From: Novosphingobium olei
GTDB taxonomy: Bacteria; Pseudomonadota; Alphaproteobacteria; Sphingomonadales; Sphingomonadaceae
Reading direction: 5' to 3'
NCBI RefSeq assembly: GCF_012927405.1
Contig: NZ_JABBGM010000011.1
Coordinates: 1-64,000 of the forward strand
DNA: 64,000 bases
Shown: positions 34,647 to 42,975 of the stretch, piece after piece
How the letters are laid out: every line of letters starts with the position of its first letter
Position numbering within the stretch: the stretch's first letter is position 1
Program-made: the position numbers and the translations under genes
Notes under the pieces: model-generated
What the model was told of the DNA's origin: nothing
The model's input: only the letters and a program-made list of their open reading frames with translations
Database searches by the model: none

Positions 34647-37600
34647 CAGACAGCCCCCTCGCCCAGCTCTGCACCGTCAGGCTCGTCCGAACGCCTTTCA
34701 CCAGGGCTGCCACCGTGAAGCCGGCTCGAAAAGCGCGCGATCAGCAGGGGCAGGACCAGCAGGATAAGCACCGGCGAAAGCGTCATGCCACCAACAACCA
34801 CCAAGGCGAGCGGCTTCTGCACCTGGCTGCCGATGCCCGTCGACAGTGCGGCCGGCAGCAGACCGATGGCTGCCACAAGGCACGTCATCACCACCGGGCG
34901 TAGCGAGTTCGTTGTCGCCGTCCGCAATGCATCTTCGCGCTCTGCGCCTTCGTCCATGGCCTGGTTGAAGTTGGTCACGACAAGGATGCCGTCCATGACC
35001 GAAATGCCGAACAGCGCGACAAAGCCGATCGCGGCAGAGATCGAGAACGCGGTGCCTGTGAGCAGAAGCCCGAGCACGCCCCCAACGATCGCCATTGGGA
35101 TCACGCTGAACGAAAGCAGCGTGTCGCGCAGGTTGCCGAAGTTTGCGTAGAGCAGGCCCAGCATCAGCAGCAGGCTGATCGGCACGACGATTTCAAGACG
35201 ATGGACCGCGTTCTCTAGGTTGGCGAGTTCGCCCGCCCATTCGAGCGTATAGCCGGGTGGCAAAGTCACATTGCGGGCGATGTTGCGCTGTGCTTCTGCC
35301 ACGGCGCTGCCGAGATCGCGGTCGCGCACCGAGAACTTGATCGGGATATATCGCGATTGGTGCTCGCGATAGATGAATGATGCGCCGCTGGTCAGCGTCA
35401 CGCTGGCGAGATCGGACAGCGGCACCTGGATCGTGCTGCCATCGCTTGCGGTGGCACCGACCGTGATGCGCTTGACCGCTTCCAGACTGTCACGCTGGTC
35501 CGATTTCAGGCGAACCATGATCGGGAAGTGGCGGTCGGTGTGCGTTTCGTAAAGATCCCCCGGGCTGGCACCGCCGATCGCGGCTTGCACCGTCTGGTTC
35601 ACGTCATCGACCGTCAGGCCATAGCGCGCGGCCTTGATCCGGTCGACGTCGACCCGGACGGTCGGCTGCCCCAGCGACTGGAAGATGCCAAGGTCGACGA
35701 TGCCGTGCACCTTGGCCATCTGGTTACGGATCTGGCCCGCCAGGTTCTCCAATGTCGCGAGGTCGGGGCCGAACAGCTTGACCGAGTTCGCGCCCTTTAC
35801 CCCGGAGGCCGCCTCCTCGACGTTGTCCTCGATGATCTGGGAGAAGGAGAAGTCCACGCCGGGATACTTGTCGGCCAGCTTGTGCGACATGTCCGCCACG
35901 AGCTTTTCCTTGTCCATGCCGGAAGGCCATTCGTCGAAGGGCTTGAGCGGGACGAAGTATTCGACGTTGAAGAAGCCGGTGGCATCGGTGCCATCATCCG
36001 GACGACCATGGGCGGATAGTACCGCCAGGACTTCGGGATTGCGCATGATGTCGCGGCGGATGGCCCGCGCCATCGGCTCGCCGGCCTCCAGCGAGATCGA
36101 TGCCGGCAGTGAAGCGCGGATGTAGAGGTTCCCTTCCTCGAGATGGGGAAGGAATTCGACACCGAGCGAGCGCACTCCAATGAGCGCCCCCACCACCAGC
36201 ACCACTCCGCCGCCGATCGCAAGCACCTGGTTGCGCCAGGCGAAACTTGCCGCGGGTTCGTAGATCCGGCGCAGACGGCTTACGATCCACGTTTCGACTT
36301 CGCTTAACCGGTCGGGCAGGAGCATCGTTGCCAGCACCGGAGCAACGGTGAATGTCGCGATCAGGCCGCCGAGGATGGCGTAAGCATATGTCTTGGCCAT
36401 CGGGCCGAAGATGTGCCCTTCTACGCCGGTGAGTGTGAACAGCGGCAGGAAGCTCGCAATAATGATCGCCGCTGCAAAGAAGATACCGCGGCTGACCTCG
36501 ATCGAAGCGGCGAGCACAGCGGATATGCGGCTGGCGAAGGTGAAGTGTGCGCCTTCGCCTTCATGGTTTGTCACGTGATGCGATCGCTCGGCCATGTGGC
36601 GGAATATGTTTTCGACCATGATCACCGTGGCATCCACGACGAGGCCGAAATCGAGCGCGCCCACCGACAGCAGATTGGCCGATTCCCCCTGCAGCGTGAG
36701 GATCAGCACTGCGAACGCGAGAGCAAAGGGGATTGTCGCTGCCACGATCAGCGCGCTCCTGAGATTGCCCAGAAAAGCCCACTGCAGGAAGAAGATGAGC
36801 AGCACGCCGGCGACCAGGTTCTCCATGACCGTGTGGGTGGTCACGCCGATCAGGTCGGAGCGATCATAGATGCGCTCGAGGCTGACGCCCGGCGGCAGAA
36901 TGCCGCTTGAATTGATATGATCGATCTCGGCCTTGACCGCCTTGATCGTCGGCATGGACTCCGCGCCACGGCGCATAAGGACAATGCCCTGGACAATATC
37001 GTCCTGATCGTTCAGCCCGGCTATGCCGTTGCGCGGCAGGTTGCCGATCTTGATCGCGGCCACGTCGCGTACCAGCACCGGTACGTCGCCATCACGGCTC
37101 ACCAGCGTCGAGCCGATCTGGTCAGGTGACTGGATCAGGCCGATCCCCCTGACGATCGCGCTCTGCGCGCCGAAGTTGATCGTTTGCCCGCCGACGTTGG
37201 CGTTCGCGCGCGAGAGGGCCGAAATGACCTGGCCGACCGTGGTGTGATGCGCGGCGAGCTTGTCCCGATCGACAACCACGTCATAGCTGCGCAGCTTGCC
37301 GCCCCATCCCGTCACGTCGATCACGCCGGGGATCGCCTTGAAGCGGCGCTGCAGCACCCAGTCCTGCAACGTCTTGAGATCCTCTACCGAATATCCCGGC
37401 GGCGCCTTGATCTGGTAGCGATAGATCTCGCCCACGGGGCTCGTCGGCGAGATGGCCGGGACGACACCACCAGGCAAAGGTGGCAGCTGCGACAGGCGGT
37501 TGATGACCTGCTGCTGTGCCTGATCGTAATTGAAGTCGTACGTGAACTGGATCTTCACGTCGGATAGCCCGAACAGCGAGATCGCCCGGATCGCCGTCAT

Positions 37601-37831
37601 GTGCGGCAGGCCGGCCATCTGCACCTCGATCGGCACGGTCACGCCGCGCTCCATCTCCTCGGCAGACAGGCCCGAGCTCTGGGTCACGATCTCCACCATC
37701 GGCGGGACCGGGTCGGGATAGGCTTCGATGTTGAGGTTGTAGAAGGCTATGCCGCCCGCAAGCACCATCGCGACAAAGAAGCCGACGATGGTAAGGCGCT
37801 GGCGAAGCGCGAGCCGGACGAGCCCGATCAT
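34646..37831 (-). CDS. Heavy-metal-efflux RND pump, CusA/CzcA-like
   Basis: This 1061-residue inner-membrane proton antiporter has the RND layout of twelve helices and two large periplasmic domains. The N-terminal NIEAYPDPVPPMVEI and the DFGLVVDATVIMVENI helix with its proton-relay aspartate match heavy-metal (HME) pumps more than multidrug (HAE) pumps. The metal cannot be inferred. The frame extends upstream of the chosen ATG, but this start (MIGLVRLALRQ) fits the family and overlaps the adaptor stop by four bases. Length is normal. Confidence 0.93.
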   Translation of the reverse strand: MIGLVRLALRQRLTIVGFFVAMVLAGGIAFYNLNIEAYPDPVPPMVEIVTQSSGLSAEEMERGVTVPIEVQMAGLPHMTAIRAISLFGLSDVKIQFTYDFNYDQAQQQVINRLSQLPPLPGGVVPAISPTSPVGEIYRYQIKAPPGYSVEDLKTLQDWVLQRRFKAIPGVIDVTGWGGKLRSYDVVVDRDKLAAHHTTVGQVISALSRANANVGGQTINFGAQSAIVRGIGLIQSPDQIGSTLVSRDGDVPVLVRDVAAIKIGNLPRNGIAGLNDQDDIVQGIVLMRRGAESMPTIKAVKAEIDHINSSGILPPGVSLERIYDRSDLIGVTTHTVMENLVAGVLLIFFLQWAFLGNLRSALIVAATIPFALAFAVLILTLQGESANLLSVGALDFGLVVDATVIMVENIFRHMAERSHHVTNHEGEGAHFTFASRISAVLAASIEVSRGIFFAAAIIIASFLPLFTLTGVEGHIFGPMAKTYAYAILGGLIATFTVAPVLATMLLPDRLSEVETWIVSRLRRIYEPAASFAWRNQVLAIGGGVVLVVGALIGVRSLGVEFLPHLEEGNLYIRASLPASISLEAGEPMARAIRRDIMRNPEVLAVLSAHGRPDDGTDATGFFNVEYFVPLKPFDEWPSGMDKEKLVADMSHKLADKYPGVDFSFSQIIEDNVEEAASGVKGANSVKLFGPDLATLENLAGQIRNQMAKVHGIVDLGIFQSLGQPTVRVDVDRIKAARYGLTVDDVNQTVQAAIGGASPGDLYETHTDRHFPIMVRLKSDQRDSLEAVKRITVGATASDGSTIQVPLSDLASVTLTSGASFIYREHQSRYIPIKFSVRDRDLGSAVAEAQRNIARNVTLPPGYTLEWAGELANLENAVHRLEIVVPISLLLMLGLLYANFGNLRDTLLSFSVIPMAIVGGVLGLLLTGTAFSISAAIGFVALFGISVMDGILVVTNFNQAMDEGAEREDALRTATTNSLRPVVMTCLVAAIGLLPAALSTGIGSQVQKPLALVVVGGMTLSPVLILLVLPLLIARFSSRLHGGSPGERRSDEPDGAELGEGAV

Positions 37832-39093
37832 CCGTGCAGCCCCGCCTCGTTGACGAACAGCGCGCCGCTCGTGACGATCCTTTCGCCTGGTCTCAAGCCT
37901 GAAATGATGGTGACGACGCCATCGTGGCTGGGTCCAGTGATCACCGGCCGCGCCACAACCCTGCCGTTGCCGAGATAGACCCACACGCGCGCGGAATCGC
38001 CTTCATGGATAACCGCAACGTCGGGTACCGAAGCGCCGCCCGCCGGTTGCTGGCCCGAGACTTTCAAACCCGGCGACTTGATCACGAAGTCGGCAAACAT
38101 CTGCGGCTTGAGCAGACCTTGCGGATTGGGGATGGTGGCGCGCACCGTAAGGCGATGAGACACCGGATCGATCTGGGCCGCCACATTGTCCACCACTGCG
38201 TCGAACGTCTGGCCGGGCAGCGCGGTCGTGCGAACTTCCACGCGATCGCCAGCATGGATCCGTGCCGCGCTGGTTTCGGGCACCTGCGCCACCAGCCAGA
38301 CGCGGGACAGGTCCGCGATGACGAAGGCCGGTTGGGTCCCTCCGCTCGTGACATATTGTCCATCGGCAACGGACCGGGTGACCACGACACCCCCGATCGG
38401 CGCCCGCAGGTTGGTGTCGGCGTGAAGCCCGCCGATGTCGCTTGCCCGGCCCAACCTTGATATCTCGCCCGGAGTCTTGCCGAACACGACCAGCTTGTCT
38501 CTGGCGGCGGCGGCCGCGGAATCGGCAATGCGCAAGGCAGCCTGCGCGTTGGCGAGATCGCTGCGGGCCTGCTGCAGATCCTTGAGCGCGCCGCCCGCTT
38601 CCCGATAGACTTCCTCGGCGCGACGGGCATTGTCCGCTGCCGTCCGCGCTTGCGCTGCTGCCCCGGCGCGCTGTGCTTCAGCCGCGAACAGCGCATTGCG
38701 CGCATCGACGATATCGCTCGTCCTGATCCGCAAGAGCACGGCGCCGGGCGCTACCCGGTCCCCGTTCTGGACCATGACCTTCAGCACTTGCCCCGAATAC
38801 GGCAGGAACACGGGCGTGCTGCGCGTTTCGTCTGCGGCGATCTGGCCGCTGGCACCGGTGCGCTCTACGCCGTCGTCCGCGCGCGCCGTTGCGATCGTCA
38901 CGCTCGCCATCTGCTGGCGCGTCAGTTGAACTTCGCCCTGCGGCAGCGAGGCGACCGGAACAGGCTTCGGACGAACGAGCGCCCGAATGCCGGCGAACGC
39001 CGCGAACATGGCGGCCACAGCCGCGACTGCCAGCGCGAGTAACCGCAGCTGCTGCTTCCGGCTCAGTTCCGGGACGGTATTGAGGAAGTTCAT
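37828..39093 (-). CDS. RND efflux periplasmic adaptor, HlyD/CusB-like
   Basis: This 421-residue protein has one N-terminal membrane helix (about 20-40), a lipoyl/biotinyl half-motif pair around the SGQVLKVMVQNGDRV segment, a long coiled coil from about 150 to 230 and beta-barrel domains at the end. It links the pump to the outer-membrane channel. No Met- or His-rich metal-binding tail is visible. It is the first gene of the operon. A direct repeat at 39146-39164 lies about 55-70 bases upstream of its start. Confidence 0.92.
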   Translation of the reverse strand: MNFLNTVPELSRKQQLRLLALAVAAVAAMFAAFAGIRALVRPKPVPVASLPQGEVQLTRQQMASVTIATARADDGVERTGASGQIAADETRSTPVFLPYSGQVLKVMVQNGDRVAPGAVLLRIRTSDIVDARNALFAAEAQRAGAAAQARTAADNARRAEEVYREAGGALKDLQQARSDLANAQAALRIADSAAAAARDKLVVFGKTPGEISRLGRASDIGGLHADTNLRAPIGGVVVTRSVADGQYVTSGGTQPAFVIADLSRVWLVAQVPETSAARIHAGDRVEVRTTALPGQTFDAVVDNVAAQIDPVSHRLTVRATIPNPQGLLKPQMFADFVIKSPGLKVSGQQPAGGASVPDVAVIHEGDSARVWVYLGNGRVVARPVITGPSHDGVVTIISGLRPGERIVTSGALFVNEAGLHG

Positions 39094-39145
39094 CGGAAAG
39101 CCATGAATTTGGTGGGGGTCCGCCCGCCAAGCCCGCTAGCCATCG

Positions 39146-39164
39146 CCGCTTACAGTCCGCTTAC
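39146..39164. promoter_or_regulatory. Direct-repeat operator between RND operon and response regulator
   Basis: Two identical octamers CCGCTTAC begin at 39146 and 39157, exactly 11 bases apart (read on the minus strand as GTAAGCGG spaced by three). One-helical-turn tandem repeats are the classical binding pattern of OmpR-type response regulators. The site lies in the 208-base gap between the efflux operon and the divergent response regulator, and probably controls one or both. The rest of the gap shows nothing I can name. Confidence 0.65.
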
Positions 39165-39301
39165 GTGTCGACGCCCGGAAGCCGCCCTTCTTCGACCCCA
39201 GCCAAAATTTAATGTTCCGGCAAAGCCTCTGGCATTTCGCCGATCCGATAGGACTTGCGTGCTTCTTCCCCGCACCAGCTTACCAGGGATGGCTTTCACG
39301 C

Positions 39302-39991
39302 ATGCGCATGTTGGTTGTTGAAGAGACGAGGATGCTGGCCAGCGCCATGGCCTGCGCACTGGCTCGTGCCGACCTGACGCCGGAATCGGCGCGGACCGTC
39401 GCCGAGGCGGAAGAACTGTTGTCGAGCTATGCTTTCGACGCCGTGGTTCTCGATCTTGACGAACCGCGCGAGGAAGACGGCATCGCCCTTCTTCGCAAGC
39501 TGCGCAAGGCCGGCAACAAGACGCCGATGGTGGTGCTGAGCGATCGCGTAGATCCCTACGCCCGCGTCGAAGGACTGAAGGCTGGAGCCGATGACTATCT
39601 CAGCAAGCCCTTCCTGTTCGACGAGCTTGTGGCCCGGATCGAAGCGGTCATGCGCCGCGTCGACGATCGCCTCGGTCCGTGCATCAGCGCAGGCAATGTC
39701 TCCTACGACCTGGATAGCGGCATCGCGACCGTGGACGGCGGCGTCCTCGCGCTATCGCCCCGCGAGCGCAAGCTGCTGGAATTGCTGTTGCGTCGTAAGG
39801 AACGGGTGGTTCCGATAGGCACGATCCAGGACCATCTTTGCGGGCTGAATGATCTCATCAGCACCAATGCGCTCGAAGTATGCGTTCACCGTCTGCGCAA
39901 GAAATTGGCAAACAAGGGTTGCGGCCTGACCATCGAGAACGTGCGCGGACTGGGATACAAGATTGCGTCTGCCGCGAGCGTTCTTGCGTGA
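39302..39991 (+). CDS. OmpR-family response regulator, orphan
   Basis: This 229-residue two-domain regulator has a receiver domain (acidic pair at VVEET, likely phosphoacceptor Asp in VVLDLDEP, switch Ser in VVLSDRV and Lys in LSKPF) and a C-terminal winged helix (SPRERKLLELLL, VCVHRLRKKL, ENVRGLGYKI). The ATG at 39302 is preferred over the longer frame because it begins at the first receiver strand. No histidine kinase lies next to it. It is divergent from the RND metal pump and shares its promoter region, which holds an OmpR-type direct repeat, so the pump is its likely target. Confidence 0.88.
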   Translation: MRMLVVEETRMLASAMACALARADLTPESARTVAEAEELLSSYAFDAVVLDLDEPREEDGIALLRKLRKAGNKTPMVVLSDRVDPYARVEGLKAGADDYLSKPFLFDELVARIEAVMRRVDDRLGPCISAGNVSYDLDSGIATVDGGVLALSPRERKLLELLLRRKERVVPIGTIQDHLCGLNDLISTNALEVCVHRLRKKLANKGCGLTIENVRGLGYKIASAASVLA

Positions 39992-40026
39992 GCCGTGACG
40001 GCGCCAGCGAATGAACGCGATTTAAT

Positions 40027-40138
40027 CTGCCGGCTACGCCGTTGGCAGTCAATCTTTGCGAGTGGTGACGACGGTGCCCGAGAAGGCACCCGGCCAAGGG
40101 GAGTTGGCCGATCCGACGCCGGCAGGGATTCCTGCCGG
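40027..40138 (+). ncRNA. Four tandem stem-loops: structured leader or small RNA
   Basis: The 187-base gap before the glycosyltransferase holds four consecutive inverted repeats. They are 40027-40048 (CTGCC/GGCAG with an inner GGC/GCC), 40073-40090 (GGTGCC/GGCACC, six-base loop), 40091-40110 (CGGCCAA/TTGGCCG, loop GGGGAG) and 40119-40138 (CCGGCAGG/CCTGCCGG, loop GATT). The last three are perfect stems and almost abut. None is followed by a T-run, so this is not an ordinary terminator. A structured 5' leader of the glycosyltransferase mRNA or an independent small RNA is likely. Confidence 0.5.
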
Positions 40139-40177
40139 GCAAGCCAATGCTGATCCGAGCAGGGGGAGTAGCAAGGA

Positions 40178-41092
40178 GTGAACGCGATCGCGCAGAAGTC
40201 CATCAGCGCCGGGATCGACCCGGCGCGCAGCTGGGCATGCCTGGCGGAAACCAAAGACCCGCCAAGTCCGGAACGCTGTCGCTGGACGGTGGTCCTGCCT
40301 TTTCACAACGAACGCGGCTATCTTCCGATCAGCCTGCACAGTCTGGCGCAGCAGGATCGCCCCTTTCGCCTCATCTTGGTGGACAATGCATCAACCGACG
40401 GCGGCGGAACTGAGGCACTCGATCTCGCGCGCAGGCTGGGGCTCGACGTCACGTTCGCGAACGAGATGCAACCGGGCAAGGTCGCCGCTCTCGCCCGCGG
40501 CATGACCTTCGTCTGCACAGACTTCGTCGCCACCTGCGATGCCGACACCGTCTACCCACGCGATTATCTCTCGCGGGCTGAGGCGCTGCTCGACCAGCCC
40601 GGGGTGGCCGCCGCGGTTGCGGCAACGTCTGAGCCCGGCGCCTCCGCGCTGACCAGGCGCGTAGCCGGACTGCGCATGGCACTCATGGCGCGGCTTCTGC
40701 CGCAGCAATGTCTCAACGGAGGCGCCGGACAGGTCTTTCGCAGCTCTATGCTTGAGCGGGCAGGAGGATTCGACCCGGCGGTCTGGAACTGGGTCCTGGA
40801 AGATCACGAGGTCATGGCCAGGATCGAGCACCAGGGACGGATAGCCTACGATGCAGGCTTCGAATGCGCACCGATCTCGCGCCCGCGTACGATCAGCAGC
40901 ACGGGCTGGAATCTTCCCGAACGCCTGCGCTATCACCTGACCACGCAGCACAGTCGCCTTGCCTTTTTCCACGAATACCTGGCCGTGCGCCTTCGAGATC
41001 GCAAGCTGACCAGCGAGCGCCTTCGCCGCGATGGAATGAACCAGACCAGAGGGTCGAGCGAAATTGCCCAGCTACACCCTTTGCGCGGATGA
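40178..41092 (+). CDS. Family 2 glycosyltransferase
   Basis: This 304-residue cytosolic GT-A enzyme starts with GTG preceded by a purine-rich AGGGGGAG. It has WTVVLPFHNERGYL at the N-terminus, the VDNASTDGG loop, the metal-binding ATCDADTVY, and a WNWVLEDHEVMARI stretch in the acceptor region that fits the ED catalytic element. No membrane helix is visible, so it differs from membrane-bound hopanoid glycosyltransferases. Its end overlaps the YdjC-type deacetylase gene by 29 bases, which suggests that the sugar it adds is then deacetylated. Donor and acceptor are not known. Confidence 0.88.
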   Translation: MNAIAQKSISAGIDPARSWACLAETKDPPSPERCRWTVVLPFHNERGYLPISLHSLAQQDRPFRLILVDNASTDGGGTEALDLARRLGLDVTFANEMQPGKVAALARGMTFVCTDFVATCDADTVYPRDYLSRAEALLDQPGVAAAVAATSEPGASALTRRVAGLRMALMARLLPQQCLNGGAGQVFRSSMLERAGGFDPAVWNWVLEDHEVMARIEHQGRIAYDAGFECAPISRPRTISSTGWNLPERLRYHLTTQHSRLAFFHEYLAVRLRDRKLTSERLRRDGMNQTRGSSEIAQLHPLRG

Positions 41093-41876
41093 CTTCGCCC
41101 TCTCGCGCGGGATCAGCGAAACCATCGCCGATCTCGCCGAACGGCGCTGCATCAATGCTGTGAGTTGCATGGCAAGCCTGCCCGGATGGACGGAAGACGC
41201 GGCCCTGATTGCCCCGCTTGCAGTCCCGGAATCCGGCGTGCAGATCGGCCTGCACCTCGTCCTGTCGGACGAACTCCCCCTCACCCGCCTGTCGCTGCAG
41301 GACAGCCGGGGAAGGCTGCCCTCGCCCGACCGGATGATGGCGCTCTCCTATCTTGGCAAGCTCGACGCCATCGAACTCGCCGATGAAATCGACGCTCAGA
41401 TCGTTGCGTTCATCGAGAGGATCGGGCGTCCTCCCGACTTCGTCGATGCGCACCAGCACGTTCATGTCCATCCCGGCGTGCGCGCACTGGTAATTGCGGC
41501 AACACGGCGACACGCGCCGCACGCATGGATCCGCAATCCCGCCGATGCCCTGCGTTCGATGGCGCAACGCCCCTTTGCCGGCAAGGCACTTGGTTCCGCG
41601 TTTCACGCGCTTGGCCTGCGTCGCCAGATCGCGAGGGCCGGCCTCTCCACGAATGTTGGATTTGGCGGACATTACGACTTCCGCGGTGGCTACGAACAGC
41701 TTTTGCCCCGGTTCTTTGCCGCATCCGGTCCGCGTCATCTGGTGATGTGTCATCCCGGTGCTGGACATCTTGCCGGCGACGCGATCGCAGACGCGCGCAT
41801 CGCGGAGGCGGCTGTTTTGCGGAGACAGCCGCTGCAGGCAAGGCTGCAGTCTTGGGGTATTGATCACACGCCCTGA
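41064..41876 (+). CDS. YdjC/ChbG/HpnK-like carbohydrate deacetylase
   Basis: This 270-residue protein starts at a TTG inside the glycosyltransferase gene. It carries the metal-binding CADDFALS motif near residue 7 and the HQHVHVHPGV histidine cluster, with a late MCHPG, as in YdjC-type enzymes that remove N-acetyl groups from chito-oligosaccharides or glycosyl-hopanoids. The pair of a GT2 enzyme and a YdjC-type deacetylase recalls HpnI/HpnK of hopanoid biosynthesis, but no hopanoid genes are nearby and the glycosyltransferase is soluble, so the substrate stays open. Confidence 0.88.
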   Translation: MPSYTLCADDFALSRGISETIADLAERRCINAVSCMASLPGWTEDAALIAPLAVPESGVQIGLHLVLSDELPLTRLSLQDSRGRLPSPDRMMALSYLGKLDAIELADEIDAQIVAFIERIGRPPDFVDAHQHVHVHPGVRALVIAATRRHAPHAWIRNPADALRSMAQRPFAGKALGSAFHALGLRRQIARAGLSTNVGFGGHYDFRGGYEQLLPRFFAASGPRHLVMCHPGAGHLAGDAIADARIAEAAVLRRQPLQARLQSWGIDHTP

Positions 41877-41889
41877 CGTGTTGACGGCG

Positions 41890-42840
41890 TCAGACTGTCG
41901 GTGGCTCCGGCGCCCTTCTGCGGACCTGAGCCCACATTGCCGAAACCCCCAAAGCAAGCCCGACCAGCAGGTGCGCGCAAACCGTGATCGTGGCGAGCAT
42001 GGCGATGACACCCACCACCGGCACGTCGTGACCCAGCAGCGCGGCGGCGCATCCGGCGAAGACCACGTCTGCATTCGCGACGAATGGCAGACGTGCCAGC
42101 AGAAGGCGCAACCCCATCAGCACGGTCCACACTCCCCACGAAACAGCTGGCAGGCAAAAATGCCAGAGCAAGATCGTGGCAACGGTGGCCAAGACGAAGC
42201 GGCAAACGTGAACCTGCGTGGCGAAGCGCAGGTCGGATGCCGGGAGGCTGAATATCCGGCGGCTGAACCAAAGCGACGCGCAAGTCACCAGCAGAAGGAC
42301 CGCTGCCGATCCGCCGATGGCAATTGGATCGATGCGATCTATGCCGACACGATCCGCAACCGGCAGGGCGGCAACCAGCGCCAGCAGCGTGGCAGCATTT
42401 CCGACGAGTGCGGACAGGATGCCGACATCCTTGATCGCCCGCGACGGTGCCACGGCTAGCGGCAGGTTACGCCGGATCCAGCTGTAGAAATAGACCTCGC
42501 CCGAATACCCGAGAAGAACCTCGTTGGCGACGAGCTTGCGCAGCAAGGGCTCGAAGCCTGAGATATCAAGTCCGAACAGCCGTCGAAAAATGAGCCAGTC
42601 GCCAACCGGCAGCGCCAGATACCCAATCCCGAAAACGCACCAGAACATCGTGCCATGGGGCACAAGCGCGCTGGCTTGCACGAAGTCGATCTCGCTGACA
42701 GCGATAAAGGCCGCAACCAGCACGCCGATCGATATGACGGGGCCGGCGATCCGCACCAGGACCCGAGCGAAGGTCTCCTTTACCCATTCACCAGCGCTGA
42801 CGATCCGTCTACGCCCCCCGGAATTGTCGACCGATGCCAA
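41890..42840 (-). CDS. Flippase-like integral membrane protein
   Basis: The 316-residue product has about eight hydrophobic helices and resembles the lysylphosphatidylglycerol-synthase/UPF0104-type membrane domain (the LLGYSGEVYFYSWIRR segment lies in a loop). The listed start is a TTG without a good ribosome site, so the true N-terminus may be shorter. It ends 13 bases from the convergent deacetylase gene. Such domains can move or modify lipid-linked sugars, so a link to the facing glycosyltransferase/deacetylase pair is a reasonable guess. Confidence 0.7.
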   Translation of the reverse strand: MASVDNSGGRRRIVSAGEWVKETFARVLVRIAGPVISIGVLVAAFIAVSEIDFVQASALVPHGTMFWCVFGIGYLALPVGDWLIFRRLFGLDISGFEPLLRKLVANEVLLGYSGEVYFYSWIRRNLPLAVAPSRAIKDVGILSALVGNAATLLALVAALPVADRVGIDRIDPIAIGGSAAVLLLVTCASLWFSRRIFSLPASDLRFATQVHVCRFVLATVATILLWHFCLPAVSWGVWTVLMGLRLLLARLPFVANADVVFAGCAAALLGHDVPVVGVIAMLATITVCAHLLVGLALGVSAMWAQVRRRAPEPPTV

Positions 42841-42975
42841 CCAGCTACTCCAGATGCCCCATTTCGCCTGTGGCCTTATCCCCAGCGCGAACGCGTCGGA
42901 CGAGTCAAGACGCGGGTGCCTTGGCAGGGCATTGGTTCACGCCTAGCATCTCGCGATCCAAAGCCGGAGTCATCG

